Origin: Cordilura impudica
Lineage: Eukaryota; Arthropoda; Insecta; Diptera; Scathophagidae
Assembly: GCA_963682025.1 (NCBI GenBank)
Contig: OY821519.1
Span: 162,606,865 to 162,670,864, forward strand
Direction: 5' to 3'
DNA: 64,000 nt
The translations under genes and the position numbers were made by a program. Each line of letters begins with the position of its first letter. Positions within the stretch are counted from its first letter, which is position 1. The notes under the pieces are model-generated. The model was not told where the DNA came from. It saw only the letters and a list, made by a program, of their open reading frames with translations, and did no database searches. Shown piece after piece: positions 49,965 through 62,891 of the stretch.

Positions 49965-51783
49965 ATTATGTTATAAAAGAGTATTGAAATAAGACGGTCG
50001 TGTAATTAAGAAAAATACGCAACGTTAAATAATAGAAGTGAAAAACATAATTTTTATTGTATGAAACAGCAAAACTTTAAATGGAAGCTGTTGCAAATTT
50101 TAATAAAATTCATAAATTGAAACAAAATACTTACATAGTAAGAACAATAAATAAAACAATTGTAAAAGAATAAATAAAATAATTTATATAAAGATTATAA
50201 AATATAAATATTTAAATTTTCAATCATAGAGATGTATATATTTATAAGGGTTAAACATGGTTGTTGTTTTTTTTTGTTTTGTAATAATACCGTGATTTGT
50301 TTTATGGTTTTAAATGATTGTTCACTGTATATAGTATATCGTTTTTGTTTCTTCTTTGTCTTTTTTTTATTTATTTTTTTCTATTAATATAATAAGTCCA
50401 TTTACTTTCAATACGAGCTCGTTTCTTTCTATTTTTTTTTTTTTTGGTTTGTTAATTTTATATTCTTTTAAGATTTTTGTTATTTCTTCCCTACTGGGAG
50501 GTCTAACGTTTTCATTATTATTTAGAGTATTTTCAACAACACTGATATATATATATATATGTATTCTCTTTTTTTTTTAACTCGTATCAAATTTATATTT
50601 TTTTGTGTATCAAAAAAAAAGCAAAAACTAAAAAAAGATTTTCAAATAAAAATGTTTCAAAAAAGCTTGAAGCTTAGAAACTTATTTTTTTTTTTTTTAA
50701 TTATAATTTGAAAAACGATTTCTTAAAGCGAATTTTTTTTCTTTTATTTTTCACCTCACAATACAATTTCAAAACACTCTCGTAAAGTTTAAATGATTCC
50801 CATAAGAATTGTTGGAATTGGTTATAAAGATTTTGAAAAATGTGTTCTAAATCACTAACGATTAATCTGTTTATGGCGATTAGGTTATGTTTATGCTATT
50901 TGTAGAAAAACGTGTGTACTATGAAAAACTTTCTTTGAATTTTTAATGTTTGCTTTTTTTTAATATTTTAACTTTTTCATCATTTTTTTTTATTTCAAAT
51001 TAGATTTAATTCCTTTTTTTTTTTACTTAAAAATTTATTAGTAATATTGCTACATAAACTTGTTAAATTAATTTCAATATGATATTTATGATTTTTTTTT
51101 CCTCAGCCTGTAGCCTGTAGTCGGTAGTCTGTAGTCTCCGATCTAAATGACTAAACCAAATAAATTCAATTACAAAATACCTTTTTCTGAAGATTTTGTA
51201 GGAGTTGTTACGCCTGGGGTTGGTGGTTTGACTACTGATGCAGTTGCTATTGTTGTCTCTGGGATTGCTGTTGTTTCTGTTGTCTCTCGTGTTGCTGTTG
51301 TTTATCGCGTTACCGTTAACACATGATGGATTAGGTTGAGATGGCTGGTACTATAGTTGGAAAAGTATTATTTGATGCTTTTAGTGGTGGTAAGCGTTAG
51401 TGTCGCTGTGGCGGTAAGGGGTGCTGTTGGTGCTGGACGAGGCTTGGGGTTTAAAGCTGCTGTTGGTGTTGTAGCGGTACATGATGAAATGGTCTGGCAT
51501 GGCTGCTGTATGTATGAAGGGACTCCGATGGTTGCGTTACTCTGAGGTGGTGTTCTATCTTGGATTTGCCAGCAAATTTACAAGTTTTATCTTAGAATTT
51601 TCTTCCTCTTTTTTGATGTGTAAACATCTATACGCGCAGGGGGTTAAATTTCTATTTCACAATACAATCGCAAAAACATCGTAACACATCGGTGTGAGCT
51701 GAAGTGTAAATCGGTGTGACTTTATCTGATTCTATTTGTGAAAAAATTATGATATGTTCTTTTCTAAACATTTTCCAATTGTC
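49965..51783. other. AT-rich stretch, no gene recognised
   Basis: Long T-runs and TA repeats (50545-50563). A GTT/GTC-rich simple stretch lies at 51230-51330 (GTTGCTATTGTTGTCTCTGG). The 62-codon frame at 51357 (V/A/G-rich) derives from this simple sequence. I see no transposon ends. Confidence 0.55.
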
Positions 51784-54700
51784 TTTCAAAAAACATCAAT
51801 TGTATTTCAAAAACATCAATTCTATTTCAGAAACCATAAATATAATTTCAGAAAACATCATTTGAATTTCAGAAAACATAAATAGAATTTCAGAAAACAT
51901 CAATATAATTTCAGAAAAAATCATTCGAGTTTCAGAAAACATCAATTGAATTTCAGAAAACATCAATAGAATTTCAGAAAACATCACTTGAATTTCAGAA
52001 AACATAAATAGAATTTCAGAAAACATCAATATAATTTCAGAAAACATCATTCGAGTTTCAGAAAACATCAATTGAATTTCAGAAAACATCAATAGAATTT
52101 CAGAAAACATCAATTGTATTTCAGAAACCATCAATATAATTTTAGAAAACATCATTTGAATTTCAAAAAACATAAATAGAATTTCAGAAAACATCAACAT
52201 AATTTCAGAAAACATCATTCGAGTTTCAGAAAACATCAATTGAATTTCAGAAAGCATCAATAGAATTTCAGAAAACATCAATTGTATTTCAGAAACCATC
52301 AATATAATTTCAGAACACATCATTTGAATTTCAGAAAACATAAATAGAATTTCAGCAAACATCAATATAATTTCAGAAAACATCATTTGAATTTCAGAAA
52401 ACATCAACATTATTTCAGAAAACATCATTCGAGTTTCAGAAAACATCAATTGAATTTCAGAAAGCATCAATAGAATTTCAGAAAACATCAATTGTATTTC
52501 AGAAACCATCAATATAATTTCAGAAAACATCATTTGAATTTCAGGAAACATAAATAGAATTTCAGAAAACATCAATATAATTTCAGAAAACATCAATTGT
52601 ATTTCAGAAACCATCAATATAATTTCAGAAAACATCAATTGTATTTCAGAAACCATCAATATAATTTCAGAACACATCATTTGAATTTCAGAAAACATAA
52701 ATAGAATTTCAGAAAACATCAATAGAATTTCAGAAAACATCAATTGTGTTTCAGAAACCATCAATAGAATTTCAGAAAACATCATTTGAATTTCAGGAAA
52801 CATAAATAGAATTTCAGAAAACATCAATATGATATCAGAAAACATCAATTGTATTTCAGAAACCATCAATATAATTTCAGAAAACATCAATTGTATTTCA
52901 GAAAACATCAATAGAATTTCAGAAAACATAAACTGTATTTCAGAAAACATCAATAAAATTTCAGAAAACGTCAATTGAATTTCAGAAAACATCAATATAA
53001 TTTCAGAAAACATCAATTGTATTTCAGAAAACATCAATTGTAATTCAGAAAACATCATTTGAATTTCAGAAAACATAAATAGAATTTCAGAAAACATCAA
53101 TTGTATTTCAGACACCATCAATATAATTTCAGAAAACATCATTTCAATTTCATAAAACATAAATAGAATTTCAGAAAACATCAATATAATTTCAGAAAAC
53201 ATCATTCGAGTTTCAGAAAACATCATTTGAATTTTAGAAAACATAAATAGAATTTCAGAAAACATCAATATAATTTCAGAAAACATCATTCGAGTTTCAG
53301 AAAACATCAATTGAATTTCAGAAAACATCAATAGAACTTCAGAAAACATCAATATAATTTAAGAAAACATCATCCGAGTTTCAGAAAACATCATTTGAAT
53401 TTCAGAAAACATAAATAGAATTTCAGAAAACATCAATATAATATCAGAAAACATCATTCGAGTTTCATAAAACATCAATAGAATTTCAGAAAACATCAAT
53501 TGTGTTTCAGAAAACATCAATTGTATTTCAGAAAACAGCATTTGAATTTCAGAAAACATAAATAGAATTTCAGAAAACATCAATAGAATTTCAGAAAACA
53601 TCAATTGTATTTCAGAAAACATCATTTGAATTTCAGAAAACATAAATAGAATTTCAGAAAACATCAATATAGTTTCAGAAAACATCATTCGAGTTTCAGA
53701 AAACATCAATTGAATTTCAGAAAGCATCAATAGAATTTCAGAAAACATCAATTGTATTTCAGAAACCATCAATATAATTTCAGAACACATCATTTGAATT
53801 TCAGAAAACATAAATAGAATTTCAGAAAACATCAATATAATTTCAGAAAACATCATTTGAATTTCAGAAAACATAAATCGAATTTCAGAAAACATCAACA
53901 TTATTTCAGAAAACATCATTCGAGTTTCAGAAAACATCAATTGAATTTCAGAAAGCATCAATAGAATTTCAGAAAATATCAATTGTATTTCAGAAATCAT
54001 CAATATAATTTCAGAAAACATCATTTGAATTTCAGGAAACATAAATAGAATTTCAGAAAACATCAATATAATTTCAGAAAACATCAATTGTATTTCAGAA
54101 ACCATCAATATAATTTCAGAAAACATCAATTGTATTTCAGAAAACATCAATAGAATTTCAGAAAACATAAACTGTATTTCAGAAAACATCAATAAAATTT
54201 TAGAAAACGTCAATTGAATTTCAGAAAACATCAATATAATTTCAGAAAACATCAATTGTATTTCAGAAAACATCAATTGTATTTCAGAAAACATCATTTG
54301 AATTTCAGAAAACATAAATAGAATTTCAGAAAACATCAATTGTATTTCAGAAACCATCAATATAATTTCAGAAAACATCATTTGAATTTCAGAAAACATA
54401 AATAGAATTTCAGAAAACATCAATATAATTTCAGAAAACATCATTCGAGTTTCAGAAATTATCATTTGAATTTTAGAAAACATAAATAGAATTTCAGAAA
54501 ACATCAATATAATTTCAGAAAACATCATTCGAGTTTCAGAAAACATCAATTGAATTTCAGAAAACATCAATAGAATTTCAGAAAACATCAATTGTGTTTC
54601 AGAAAACATCAATTGTATTTCAGAAAACATCATTTGAATTTCAGAAAACATAAATAGAATTTCAGAAAACATCAATAGAATTTCAGAAAACATCAATTGT

Positions 54701-57110
54701 ATTTCAGAAACCATCAATATAATTTTAGAAAACATCATTTGAATTTCAAAAAACATAAATAGAATTTCAGAAAACATCAACATAATTTCAGAAAACATCA
54801 TTCGAGTTTCAGAAAACATCAATTGAATTTCAGAAAGCATCAATTGTATTTCAGAACACATCATTTGAGTTTCAGAAAACATAAATAGAATTTCAGAAAA
54901 CATCAATAGAATTTCAGAAAACATCAATTGTATTTCAGAAACCATCAATAGAATTTCAGAAAACATCATTTGAATTTCAGGAAACATAAATAGAATTTCA
55001 GAAAACATCAATATGATTTCAGAAAACATCAATTGTATTTCAGAAACCATCAATATAATTTCAGAAAACATCAATTGTATTTCAGAAAACATCAATAGAA
55101 TTTCAGAAAACATAAACTGTATTTCAGAAAACATCAATAAAATTTCAGAAAACGTCAATTGAATTTCAGAAAACATCAATTGTATTTCAGAAAACATCAT
55201 TTGAATTTCAGAAAACATAAATAGAATTTCAGAAAACATCAATTGTATTTCAGAAACCATCAATATAATTTCAGAAAACATCATTTCAATTTCAGAAAAC
55301 ATAAATAGAATTTCAGAAAACATCAATATAATTTCAGAAAACATCATTCGAGTTTCAGAAAACATCATTTGAATTTTAGAAAACATAAATAGAATTTCAG
55401 AAAACATCAATATAATTTCAGAAAACATCATTCGAGTTTCAGAAAACAGCAATTGAATTTCAGAAAACATCAATAGAATTTCAGAAAACATCAATATGAT
55501 TTCAGAAAACATCATCCGAGTTTCAGAAAACATCATTTGAATTTCAGAAAACATAAATAGAATTTCAGAAAACATCAATATAATATCAGAAAACATCATT
55601 CGAGTTTCAGAAAACATCAATAGAATTTCAGAAAACATCAATTGTATTTCAGAAAACATCAATTGTATTTCAGAAAACATCATTTGAATTTCAGAAAACA
55701 TAAATAGAATTTCAGAAAACATCAATAGAATTTCAGAAAACATCAATTGTATTTCAGAAAACATCATTTGAATTTCAGAAAACATAAATAGAATTTCAGA
55801 AAACATCAATATAGTTTCAGAAAACATCATTCGAGTTTCAGAAAACATCAATTGAATTTCAGAAAACATCAATAGAATTTCAGAAAACATCAATTGTATT
55901 TCAGGAAACATCAATTGTATTTCAGAAAACATCATTTGAATTTCAGAAAACATAAATAGAATTTCAGAAAACATCAATTGAATTTCAAAAAGCATTATTT
56001 GAATTGCTGAGAACATTAATTGTATTTCAGAAAACATCAATAGAATTTCAAAAGCATCATTTGAATTGCTGAAAACATTAATTGTATTTCAGAAAACATC
56101 AATTGTATTTCAGAAAACATCAATTGTATTTCAGAAAACATCATTTGAATTTCAGAAAACATAAATAGAATTTCAGAAAACATCAATTGTATTTCAGAAA
56201 CCATCAATATAATTTCAGAAAACATCATTTCAATTTCAGAAAACATAAATAGAATTTCAGAAAACATCAATATAATTTCAGAAAACATCATTCGAGTTTC
56301 AGAAAACATCATTTGAATTTTAGAAAACATAAATAGAATTTCAGAAAACATCAATATAATTTCAGAAAACATCATTCGAGTTTCAGAAAACATCAATTGA
56401 ATTTCAGAAAACATCAATAGAATTTCAGAAAACATCAATATAATTTCAGAAAACATCATCCGAGTTTCAGAAAACATCATTTGAATTTCAGAAAACATAA
56501 ATAGAATTTCAGAAAACATCAATATAATATCAGAAAACATCATTCGAGTTTCAGAAAACATCAATAGAATTTCAGAAAACATCAATTGTATTTCAAAAAC
56601 ATCAATTGTATTTCAGAAAACATCATTTGAATTTCAGAAAACATAAATAGAATTTCAGAAAACATCAATAGAATTTCAGAAAACATCAATTGTATTTCAG
56701 AAAACATCATTTGAATTTCAGAAAACATAAATAGAATTTCAGAAAACATCAATATAGTTTCAGAAAACATCATTCGAGTTTCAGAAGACATCAATTGAAT
56801 TTCAGAAAACATCAATAGAATTTCAGAAAACATCAATTGTATTTCAGGAAACATCAATTGTATTTCAGAAAACATCATTTGAATTTCAGAAAACATAAAT
56901 AGAATTTCAGAAAACATCAATTGAATTTCAAAAAGCATTATTTGAATTGCTGAGAACATTAATTGTATTTCAGAAAACATCAATAGAATTTCAAAAAGCA
57001 TCATTTGAATTGCTGAAAACATTAATTGTATTTCAGAAAACATCAATTGAATTTCAGAAAACATCAATTGCATTTCAGAACACATCAATTGAATTTCAGA
57101 AAACAGCATA
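51784..57110 (-). repeat. 21-bp minisatellite, ~250 units, open on the minus strand as (MFSEIQL)n
   Basis: The minus-strand unit ATGTTTTCTGAAATTCAATT+G is 21 bp (7 codons). Frames of 518, 893, 182 and 175 codons (53352-51796, 56040-53359, 56585-56037, 57109-56582) tile the whole array. They are separated by single-base indels or one stop. Codons 1-4 (MFSE) are nearly invariant and codons 5-7 vary (IQL, ILL, ILF, IQM, TRM, IIL). Long blocks recur, for example the one containing LTFSEILLMFSEIQF at about 52930, 54172 and 55113, showing higher-order duplication. No promoter, splice site or unique coding flank supports a gene. ATG 57109 follows a TAA closely. Confidence 0.95.
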
Positions 57111-58061
57111 ATCGACTTATTTTTTATGCACTGGAAAATATGATGTTGATGTTTTCTTTAATTATTAGATGTTTACATATCTCCCTTGTGATCGGACTCA
57201 CATGATTTTTTTTCTGATTTGACGACAGTCGAGGAAAGTAGTTGTCCTTTAAATCCACTTATGAATACCAATCGGATATTTCGTGTTATGTTGGTGGTCT
57301 TAAGAGAAGGGTCTACTTTCTCTGGCTTTATTTTGGTGGCTTGGCCAATTTTTCGTTCCAACCAACTTAAATGGACATCGAACACTTCCAGTGGTGCTCA
57401 GTTTATAAAAGTAGTTTGGTGACCACGTTGTTAAGCTTTTTATTCTTTTTGTTTCGAACTATGACGGCAACACAAATGCTGTTGGTATGTTAAAAGTAAA
57501 AAAAAATTTTTTTTTTTCGTAACAGAAACCAGAACAGAGCAGCATGTTTTTGCTGGTAATGTCGCTTTTTATTTATTTTTTTTTTACAACAGGACACTGC
57601 CACTTGTTTTCGTTTGTGATATATTAGTTTTTTTTTGTTTCCTTAATTGCACATGTCTACGCACACTCATTAGACTCAAGACTGCACTCTAAACACATTC
57701 GCCTACCACTTTTCAAACAGGAAAGAAACTGAACCCACGCGAAAAATTCCTTTTATATGGTCATCACTATATGTTCTGCGCGCCTCCATCTTTGACGCTC
57801 GCTGCCATCTTATTTCTTCGTTCTTATTATTTTTCGTTAAACTCGGTTGGAAATTTATTCCTTTATTGTGCAAGGTCGCATTTTGAAGCAGTATACAATA
57901 TTTTTTTCTGAACGAAAATTTGGCACACTGGGCCGTCACAAAGCCAGCTTTTGGATACATAAGCTCTGGAGTATCAAAAGTTGGGAAAAACGAGTGTATA
58001 TATACCTTGGTTTATTTCACAGTGGTTTAGAGTGTGAGCTAAAATTTTATGTGCAAAAAAT
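57111..58061. other. 3' flank of the gypsy element, LTR not delimited
   Basis: No gene is seen. It lies downstream of the minus-strand gypsy pol and should contain its 3' LTR. I could not match any segment to the sequence beyond 62.9 kb, so no LTR is called. The frame at 57847-58194 is the complement of pol sequence and leader. Confidence 0.45.
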
Positions 58062-60659
58062 TCAAAACTTAAGGTGCTGGGCATGTATGTTTCCTATGAG
58101 TTGTCCTTTCATGTTTTCAACCTCATACATATTTTTCCCTATGGGTCTACGAATCCTACATTTCAACCAGGGTTTACACAATTTAGCGTTTTGAAAAGTT
58201 ACTTTGTATGAAATTCTTCCGGTAGACTTCTTGGCCGGATTTAAAATTAATTTCTCTAACTCTTTTGTTGTAGTTTTTTGCATTTTTCTCATATGATTCG
58301 TGTAGTTTATGCTGGATTTCCTCACGCATTATTTGCATTTTGGCGGTTTTCTGTAAAACTAACATTTCTCCATCACTTAATGCTCCAATTTTTTTTAGAA
58401 TCTGGTAAGCTTGAGCATGGGTTTCCATGTTGAAACCAAACAGGGCGCAGTACGGAGTTAGGCCTGTCGAAGAGTGTATAGTTGACCGCAGGGCACATTC
58501 AATGTCTGATAGGTTTTCGTCCCATTTAGACTGATCGTTCCGTAGAAATCCCCGTATGCTACTCAAAATGGACTGGTTCACCCGTTCGCTAGCGTTCGAC
58601 TGTGGAGAGTATATGGCTGTGCGCACGTGGTATATTCCGTAAAGATCCATTAGTTCTTTGAATAATTCACTAGTGAATTGTTTTCCATTATCGGAATGCA
58701 CTATTTCAGGTACGCCGAATTTGTGAAACACTTCCGTAGTTAGAAATTTTATAACCGCTTTAGCCGTTGCTTTAGGCATTGCTTTGAGTAGAATAAATTT
58801 TGTGTGATGATCGAGTACAATGAAGATGTAAGTGTTCCCGGTTCGGGTTCTAGGGTACGGTCCTAAAAAATCTATACAGACTTTTTGGAATGACCTATCG
58901 GTTTTTACTTCCTTACCCATTGTCGGCCTTAGGGTTTGCCTAGGATGCTTATTCTCTTGACAAATTTGGCATTTTTTACAAAATTTCTGACGTCGGTAGC
59001 TAACGTTGGCCAATAGAAATATTCTTTGATGTTGTATATCGTTTTTGATGTTCCATTATGCGCTGTGTTTTCATTATGAGACCATTCGTTTACTCTCTCG
59101 GTCAATTTATGTGGTAACCAAATTTTCCATGCGTCATCATTATCTTCCAATTCTCCCATATTACAATTGATTTTTTATAAACAATACCTTCTGAAACTTT
59201 CAGATCTGGCAATTGATCCTTGTTTTGTTCTATGGTGTCTATCAACTGTCTATACTGTTAATTATTAAATTCTTCTGACTCGAGATCTATAATGGATTTT
59301 GACTCTATCGATAATTCCTCCATGTCCAGTCGCGAAAGCATATCAGGCACAATGTTTTTAGTTCCTTTCCGATGTTCTACTTTAAATTTAAATCCTTGCA
59401 ATTTTAGACTCCAGCGCGCTAATCTTCCATTTAGGTCCTGTTGTTTCATCAGCCATTTCAAACTAGAGTGATCGGTTATGACTGTGAAGTCATTAATTCA
59501 ATGTATTGGCGGAACTTTTCTATTGCCAGAACTGCTGCTAGACATTCCTTCTCGGTTGTTGAATAATTTCTTTGGGCAGGGTTCAACTTCCGTGAAAAAT
59601 ATTGAATGGGGTGTTCTCCTTCCTCAACGTCTTTTTGGAACAATACGGCTCCGATGCCAACGTTGGATGCATCACATTGAACGAAAAACGGTGTTTTTGG
59701 TGGCTTTATGTTCAAGATAGCTTCAACTTTACTTGGGTCGGGTTTTAATTTCCCTTCGCCTACAATATAACCGAGATATTTTAACTCTTTATAACAAACT
59801 TTTGATTTTTGCATATTTATAGTGAGTCCAGCTGCTGATATTTTTTTCCCGACTAATTTTAGCATTTCAATATGTGCATGGAAATCTGCAGAAACAATAA
59901 GTAGATCGTCAAGATATACGAAGACTCGGTCTTTAAGCTCCGAATGTATGACTTTGTCCATCAGTCTACACATGCGTTGTGCGGCGTTGCATAATCCGAA
60001 CGGCATTACCTTGAATTGATAGTGTGGTCTCCCTTGGACAGTAAAAGCAGTTTTTGGTCGGCTTGATTCCTCTAAGGGCACTTGCCAAAAAGCGTCTTTT
60101 AGCTCTATCGCTGAAATGAAATAAGTATCTCCTAACCTGCTCAACAAACCGTCGATATTAGGTAAGGGGTAAGCGTCTTTTCGGGTTACTTTATTTAATT
60201 CCCTCGCATCTAAACACAATCTATTCTTGTTTGGTTTTCTTACCAGAGTTGTCCTATTGTCCAATCAGATTTGGTTGCTATCTCTATCACATCTAGCGAG
60301 AGCATTCGATCGATTTCATCGAACGTTAATTTTTGGACTGCTGGCGAAACTGGATAGTAACGCATTTTCCTTAGCTCAGCATCACCGGTATCGATAACAT
60401 GCATTTCTAATGTTGTTTTACCTAAACCGTATTTACTGAAACAGCGAAATTCGAGTTTTGCATTTTCGAGCATCATTTTTTGGTCCTGGCTAAGGTCATG
60501 AATTTTAATGTTTTCGTTTTTGAAAGTCAATTCGTTTATTGAAAAAATTTTTAATCCGAACGAGTTCCAGAAATCGATCCCTAAAATAAGCTCTTGCGAA
60601 AGTGAAGGTACAACGTAAAATGTCATAGTTTTTGCTTTCTCCTTGCACTTGACTTCCAA
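58062..60659 (-). pseudogene. gypsy pol: RT, RNase H and integrase, frameshifted with RT thumb loss
   Basis: 60659-60240 gives ELILGIDFWNSFGLKIFS (end of protease) and the RT lead (EIDRMLSLDVIEIATKSDW). After a shift, 60264-59476 has the RT core: KNRLCLDARELNKVTRKDAY, FKVMPFGLCNAAQRMCRLMD and FVYLDDLLIVSADFHAHIE with the YLDD catalytic pair. At EAILNIKPPKT it jumps in frame to PFFVQCDASNVGIGAVLFQK. The thumb/connection normally between these is absent. RNase H (CDASNVGIG, STTEKECLAAVLA) continues at 59461-59258. Integrase at 59159-58183 has a zinc region (CKKCQICQENKH), CIDFLGPYPR, IVHSDNGKQF and PQSNASERVNQSI (D-D-E). The tail reads KNMYEVENMKGQLIGNIHAQ (to 58062). Confidence 0.85.
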
Positions 60660-60719
60660 TCTGACTTTTCCGATTATGTTTAAACCTTTACCATCTGCTG
60701 TTTTAATAACTGAACGAAA

Positions 60720-60850
60720 GTCAAAAATTTAAGCATTCATTTTATTTAAGTTGTCAAAACAATTTCCACCGATACATGACACAGAAGAACCACTATCCAT
60801 GAGTCCTTTCATGTTTAATCCATTAACTTTTACGTCTAAATAAGGTCTTA
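60720..60850 (-). pseudogene. gypsy protease active-site region
   Basis: The minus strand at about 60830-60760 reads MKGLMDSGSSVSCIGGNCF, with the retropepsin D-S-G triad. A stop at about 60729-60731 separates it from the next open segment. No further protease core was traced with confidence. Confidence 0.6.
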
Positions 60851-61225
60851 TGTCGACATCTGAAATTAAACTTGAAACTAAACTAAACTTTTTCCTTTCT
60901 GATTTTCTCAGACTGTATCTGGATCTGGTTTTAATGATATTTGGTTTAATTTCGAAGCTTTCAAATATTTTTTTTCCGTATTTTTTGTATTTAGCCAGTT
61001 TCTCTTCGTATGGTATAATTTCTTTAAGTTTTCAAGTTTTGATAACTATGTAATTAACAGCGGAGCTTGAGTCATTTTTCTGTAAAATTTTATAATTGTT
61101 GTTGGTGCCATTTCGAAAGACATCAGTGTTATCCAAATGTACTAAAGGTTTTTCTAAAATTTCATCACTTCGTGGATCATTTTCATCGTTTATAGGAACT
61201 GTAAAATTTGTTTTAAAATTATTGT

Positions 61226-62891
61226 TTATTGGGGCTGTTTGGGATTTGAACATGATGGCCCCGTCTGCGTCATGCTCTTTTGTTTGTTTCCCAGACAAGT
61301 CGGACATTGTGGTGTAATTACGCCTTCGAACCCACATCTGTAACAGAATAAATTTCTCTGTTTTGAGTTGCAATCCATAAAGGTATGACCTGGTCCCTTG
61401 CAGTTCCAACAAGTGAGTTGTCTTGCCTGTGGAGTGTTAAATTTTAAAGCCTCTACTTTATAGTCTTCAATTGGTTGTTGTGAAAATTGTTTTGCAAAAC
61501 TAATTTGATCATTTGAACTTTCATCTGAGAAATCTAACTCATTTACCCTTTTAAATTGGTTCGGTGGTTGGCGATAATGATTCCTTTTAGATAAGTTTCT
61601 CTCAGCTCGTTTACATTCATATAGCAGTTGATCTAAGTCATAAATATTAATCGGGTAGATCAGTTGAGTGAGACCATCTTTCAGGTTATCTTTAACTATC
61701 ATTACCAATTCTTTTTCATTCTTTTCATTTGATTTTTTAGTGATATTATTTCATTTAAAAAGGATTCTGCGCTTTCGTTATAATTTTGCCTTCGATCCAT
61801 TATTCGACGTTGAATTTCATAATCGCTTTCAAATATCCTATATTTCTTTACGATTTCAGCTTTTAAACGTTCCCAGTCGGTATTAGGATTCTGCTTACGG
61901 AAATTCCAAAACCAATCCTCAGCTGATCCAGATAAAAGATGATGAAAACCTTTTATTAAACTCGTCGTTGAACAATTATTATCTTGTCGAAGTGATTCAA
62001 CCCTGAAAATAAAATCTTCGATGCTTGCTGATTTGTTTGAGTCGTCAAACTTTATCCCCCATTTTTCAATGCTTACATGACTAATGGTAGAAGAATAATT
62101 ATATTGAGCTGGTTGTGAAGGTGGAAAATTTGGAACTTGAACGTAATTCTGTCCCGTGTTCCGTGGACGGTTCATGTGTGGAACTTGTTGTGGATGCTGC
62201 TGATAAGGCTGTTGATGTTGTTGATAAGGTTGTTGATGTTGATGATGATTACGTGGTGGCAATGGTTGTAAATGAGGAGGTATATTTGAATAATTATGTG
62301 GTGAGTCGATTTCATTCATTGTCGAATTAGAATGGGCTCTTTCAGATCTAATTACTTCTCTCACTATTTCAGGTATTAAACGATGAATATTTTCTTGTAC
62401 TTCACGCAAAACATTTGCTTGAACAGCTCCGACTGTGGCACTAACATAGTCTTTTAACGAGAGACCGCTTCCATTAACGATCCGATTAGAAATTACTGGT
62501 TCATCCAAGTTAGGTACACTTTCCCTGGTATTTGTTATGAATTCATTCCGAATGCCACTGCAATTATGCTACTATACGGTGGTGATTGAAGAGTATCATC
62601 AAATTGCACAGGGGCTGTTGTTGCTGGGCCTAAATGAGGATTTTGTTGATTTGATATAATTGGTGCTGCCGATGACATTGTTGCAGTACTAGTGGTAGTG
62701 GTAGTAGTTATCGTTGCCATTGTACTGGTTTGTTCTCTAGGTGTTGTTTTAACAGATGATTTTGTTTTTTCCATGATTTTTGAGTGCACCGATTTTTTTG
62801 GTATCGCGCCAGTTGATGTACTTGCCGCTGTGGTTAATGTTGCCGTTGTTGTAGTAGGTGCTGCGTTCGAAGTTCTAGGTCGTAAATGCAT
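61226..62891 (-). pseudogene. gypsy gag with nucleocapsid knuckles, two frameshifts
   Basis: Starts at ATG 62891 (MHLRPRTSNA, then a T/S/A-rich stretch), shifts near 62560 into a frame containing ESVPNLDEPVISNRIVNGSG. A Q/H/P-rich segment (about 62180-62290) follows. Capsid-like sequence reads WGIKFDDSNKSASIEDFIFR, GFHHLLSGSAEDWFWNFRK and ERLKAEIVKKYRIFESDYE. A shift near 61705 leads to ELVMIVKDNLKDGLTQLI. The nucleocapsid has CWNCKGPGHTFMDC and CYRCGFEGVITPQC. Gag would build particles and bind RNA. Confidence 0.82.

Larger units (their letters stand above)
58062..62891 (-). mobile_element. Ty3/gypsy LTR retrotransposon (mdg3/Blastopia-like), decayed
   Basis: Minus-strand order: gag with two Cys-rich knuckles, protease, RT, RNase H, integrase. 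Frameshifts or stops occur at about 62560, 61705, 60700-61030, 60255, 59160-59480 and 58190. LTRs are not recognised at either side within the window. The closest families by RT and integrase motifs, in my judgement, are mdg3/Blastopia/micropia-like. Confidence 0.85.

Noticed and set aside
51357..51545. Val/Ala-rich 62-codon frame resembling a signal peptide
   Set aside because: Lies in GTT-rich simple sequence with no supporting context.
53359..56040. 893-codon frame as a genuine protein gene
   Set aside because: The frame exists because the repeat unit is a multiple of three and lacks stops. There is no unique sequence, promoter or splice structure around it.
51784..57110. CRISPR-like array
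   Set aside because: Units are contiguous 21-bp repeats with no unique spacers, in a fly-like genome. It is a minisatellite.
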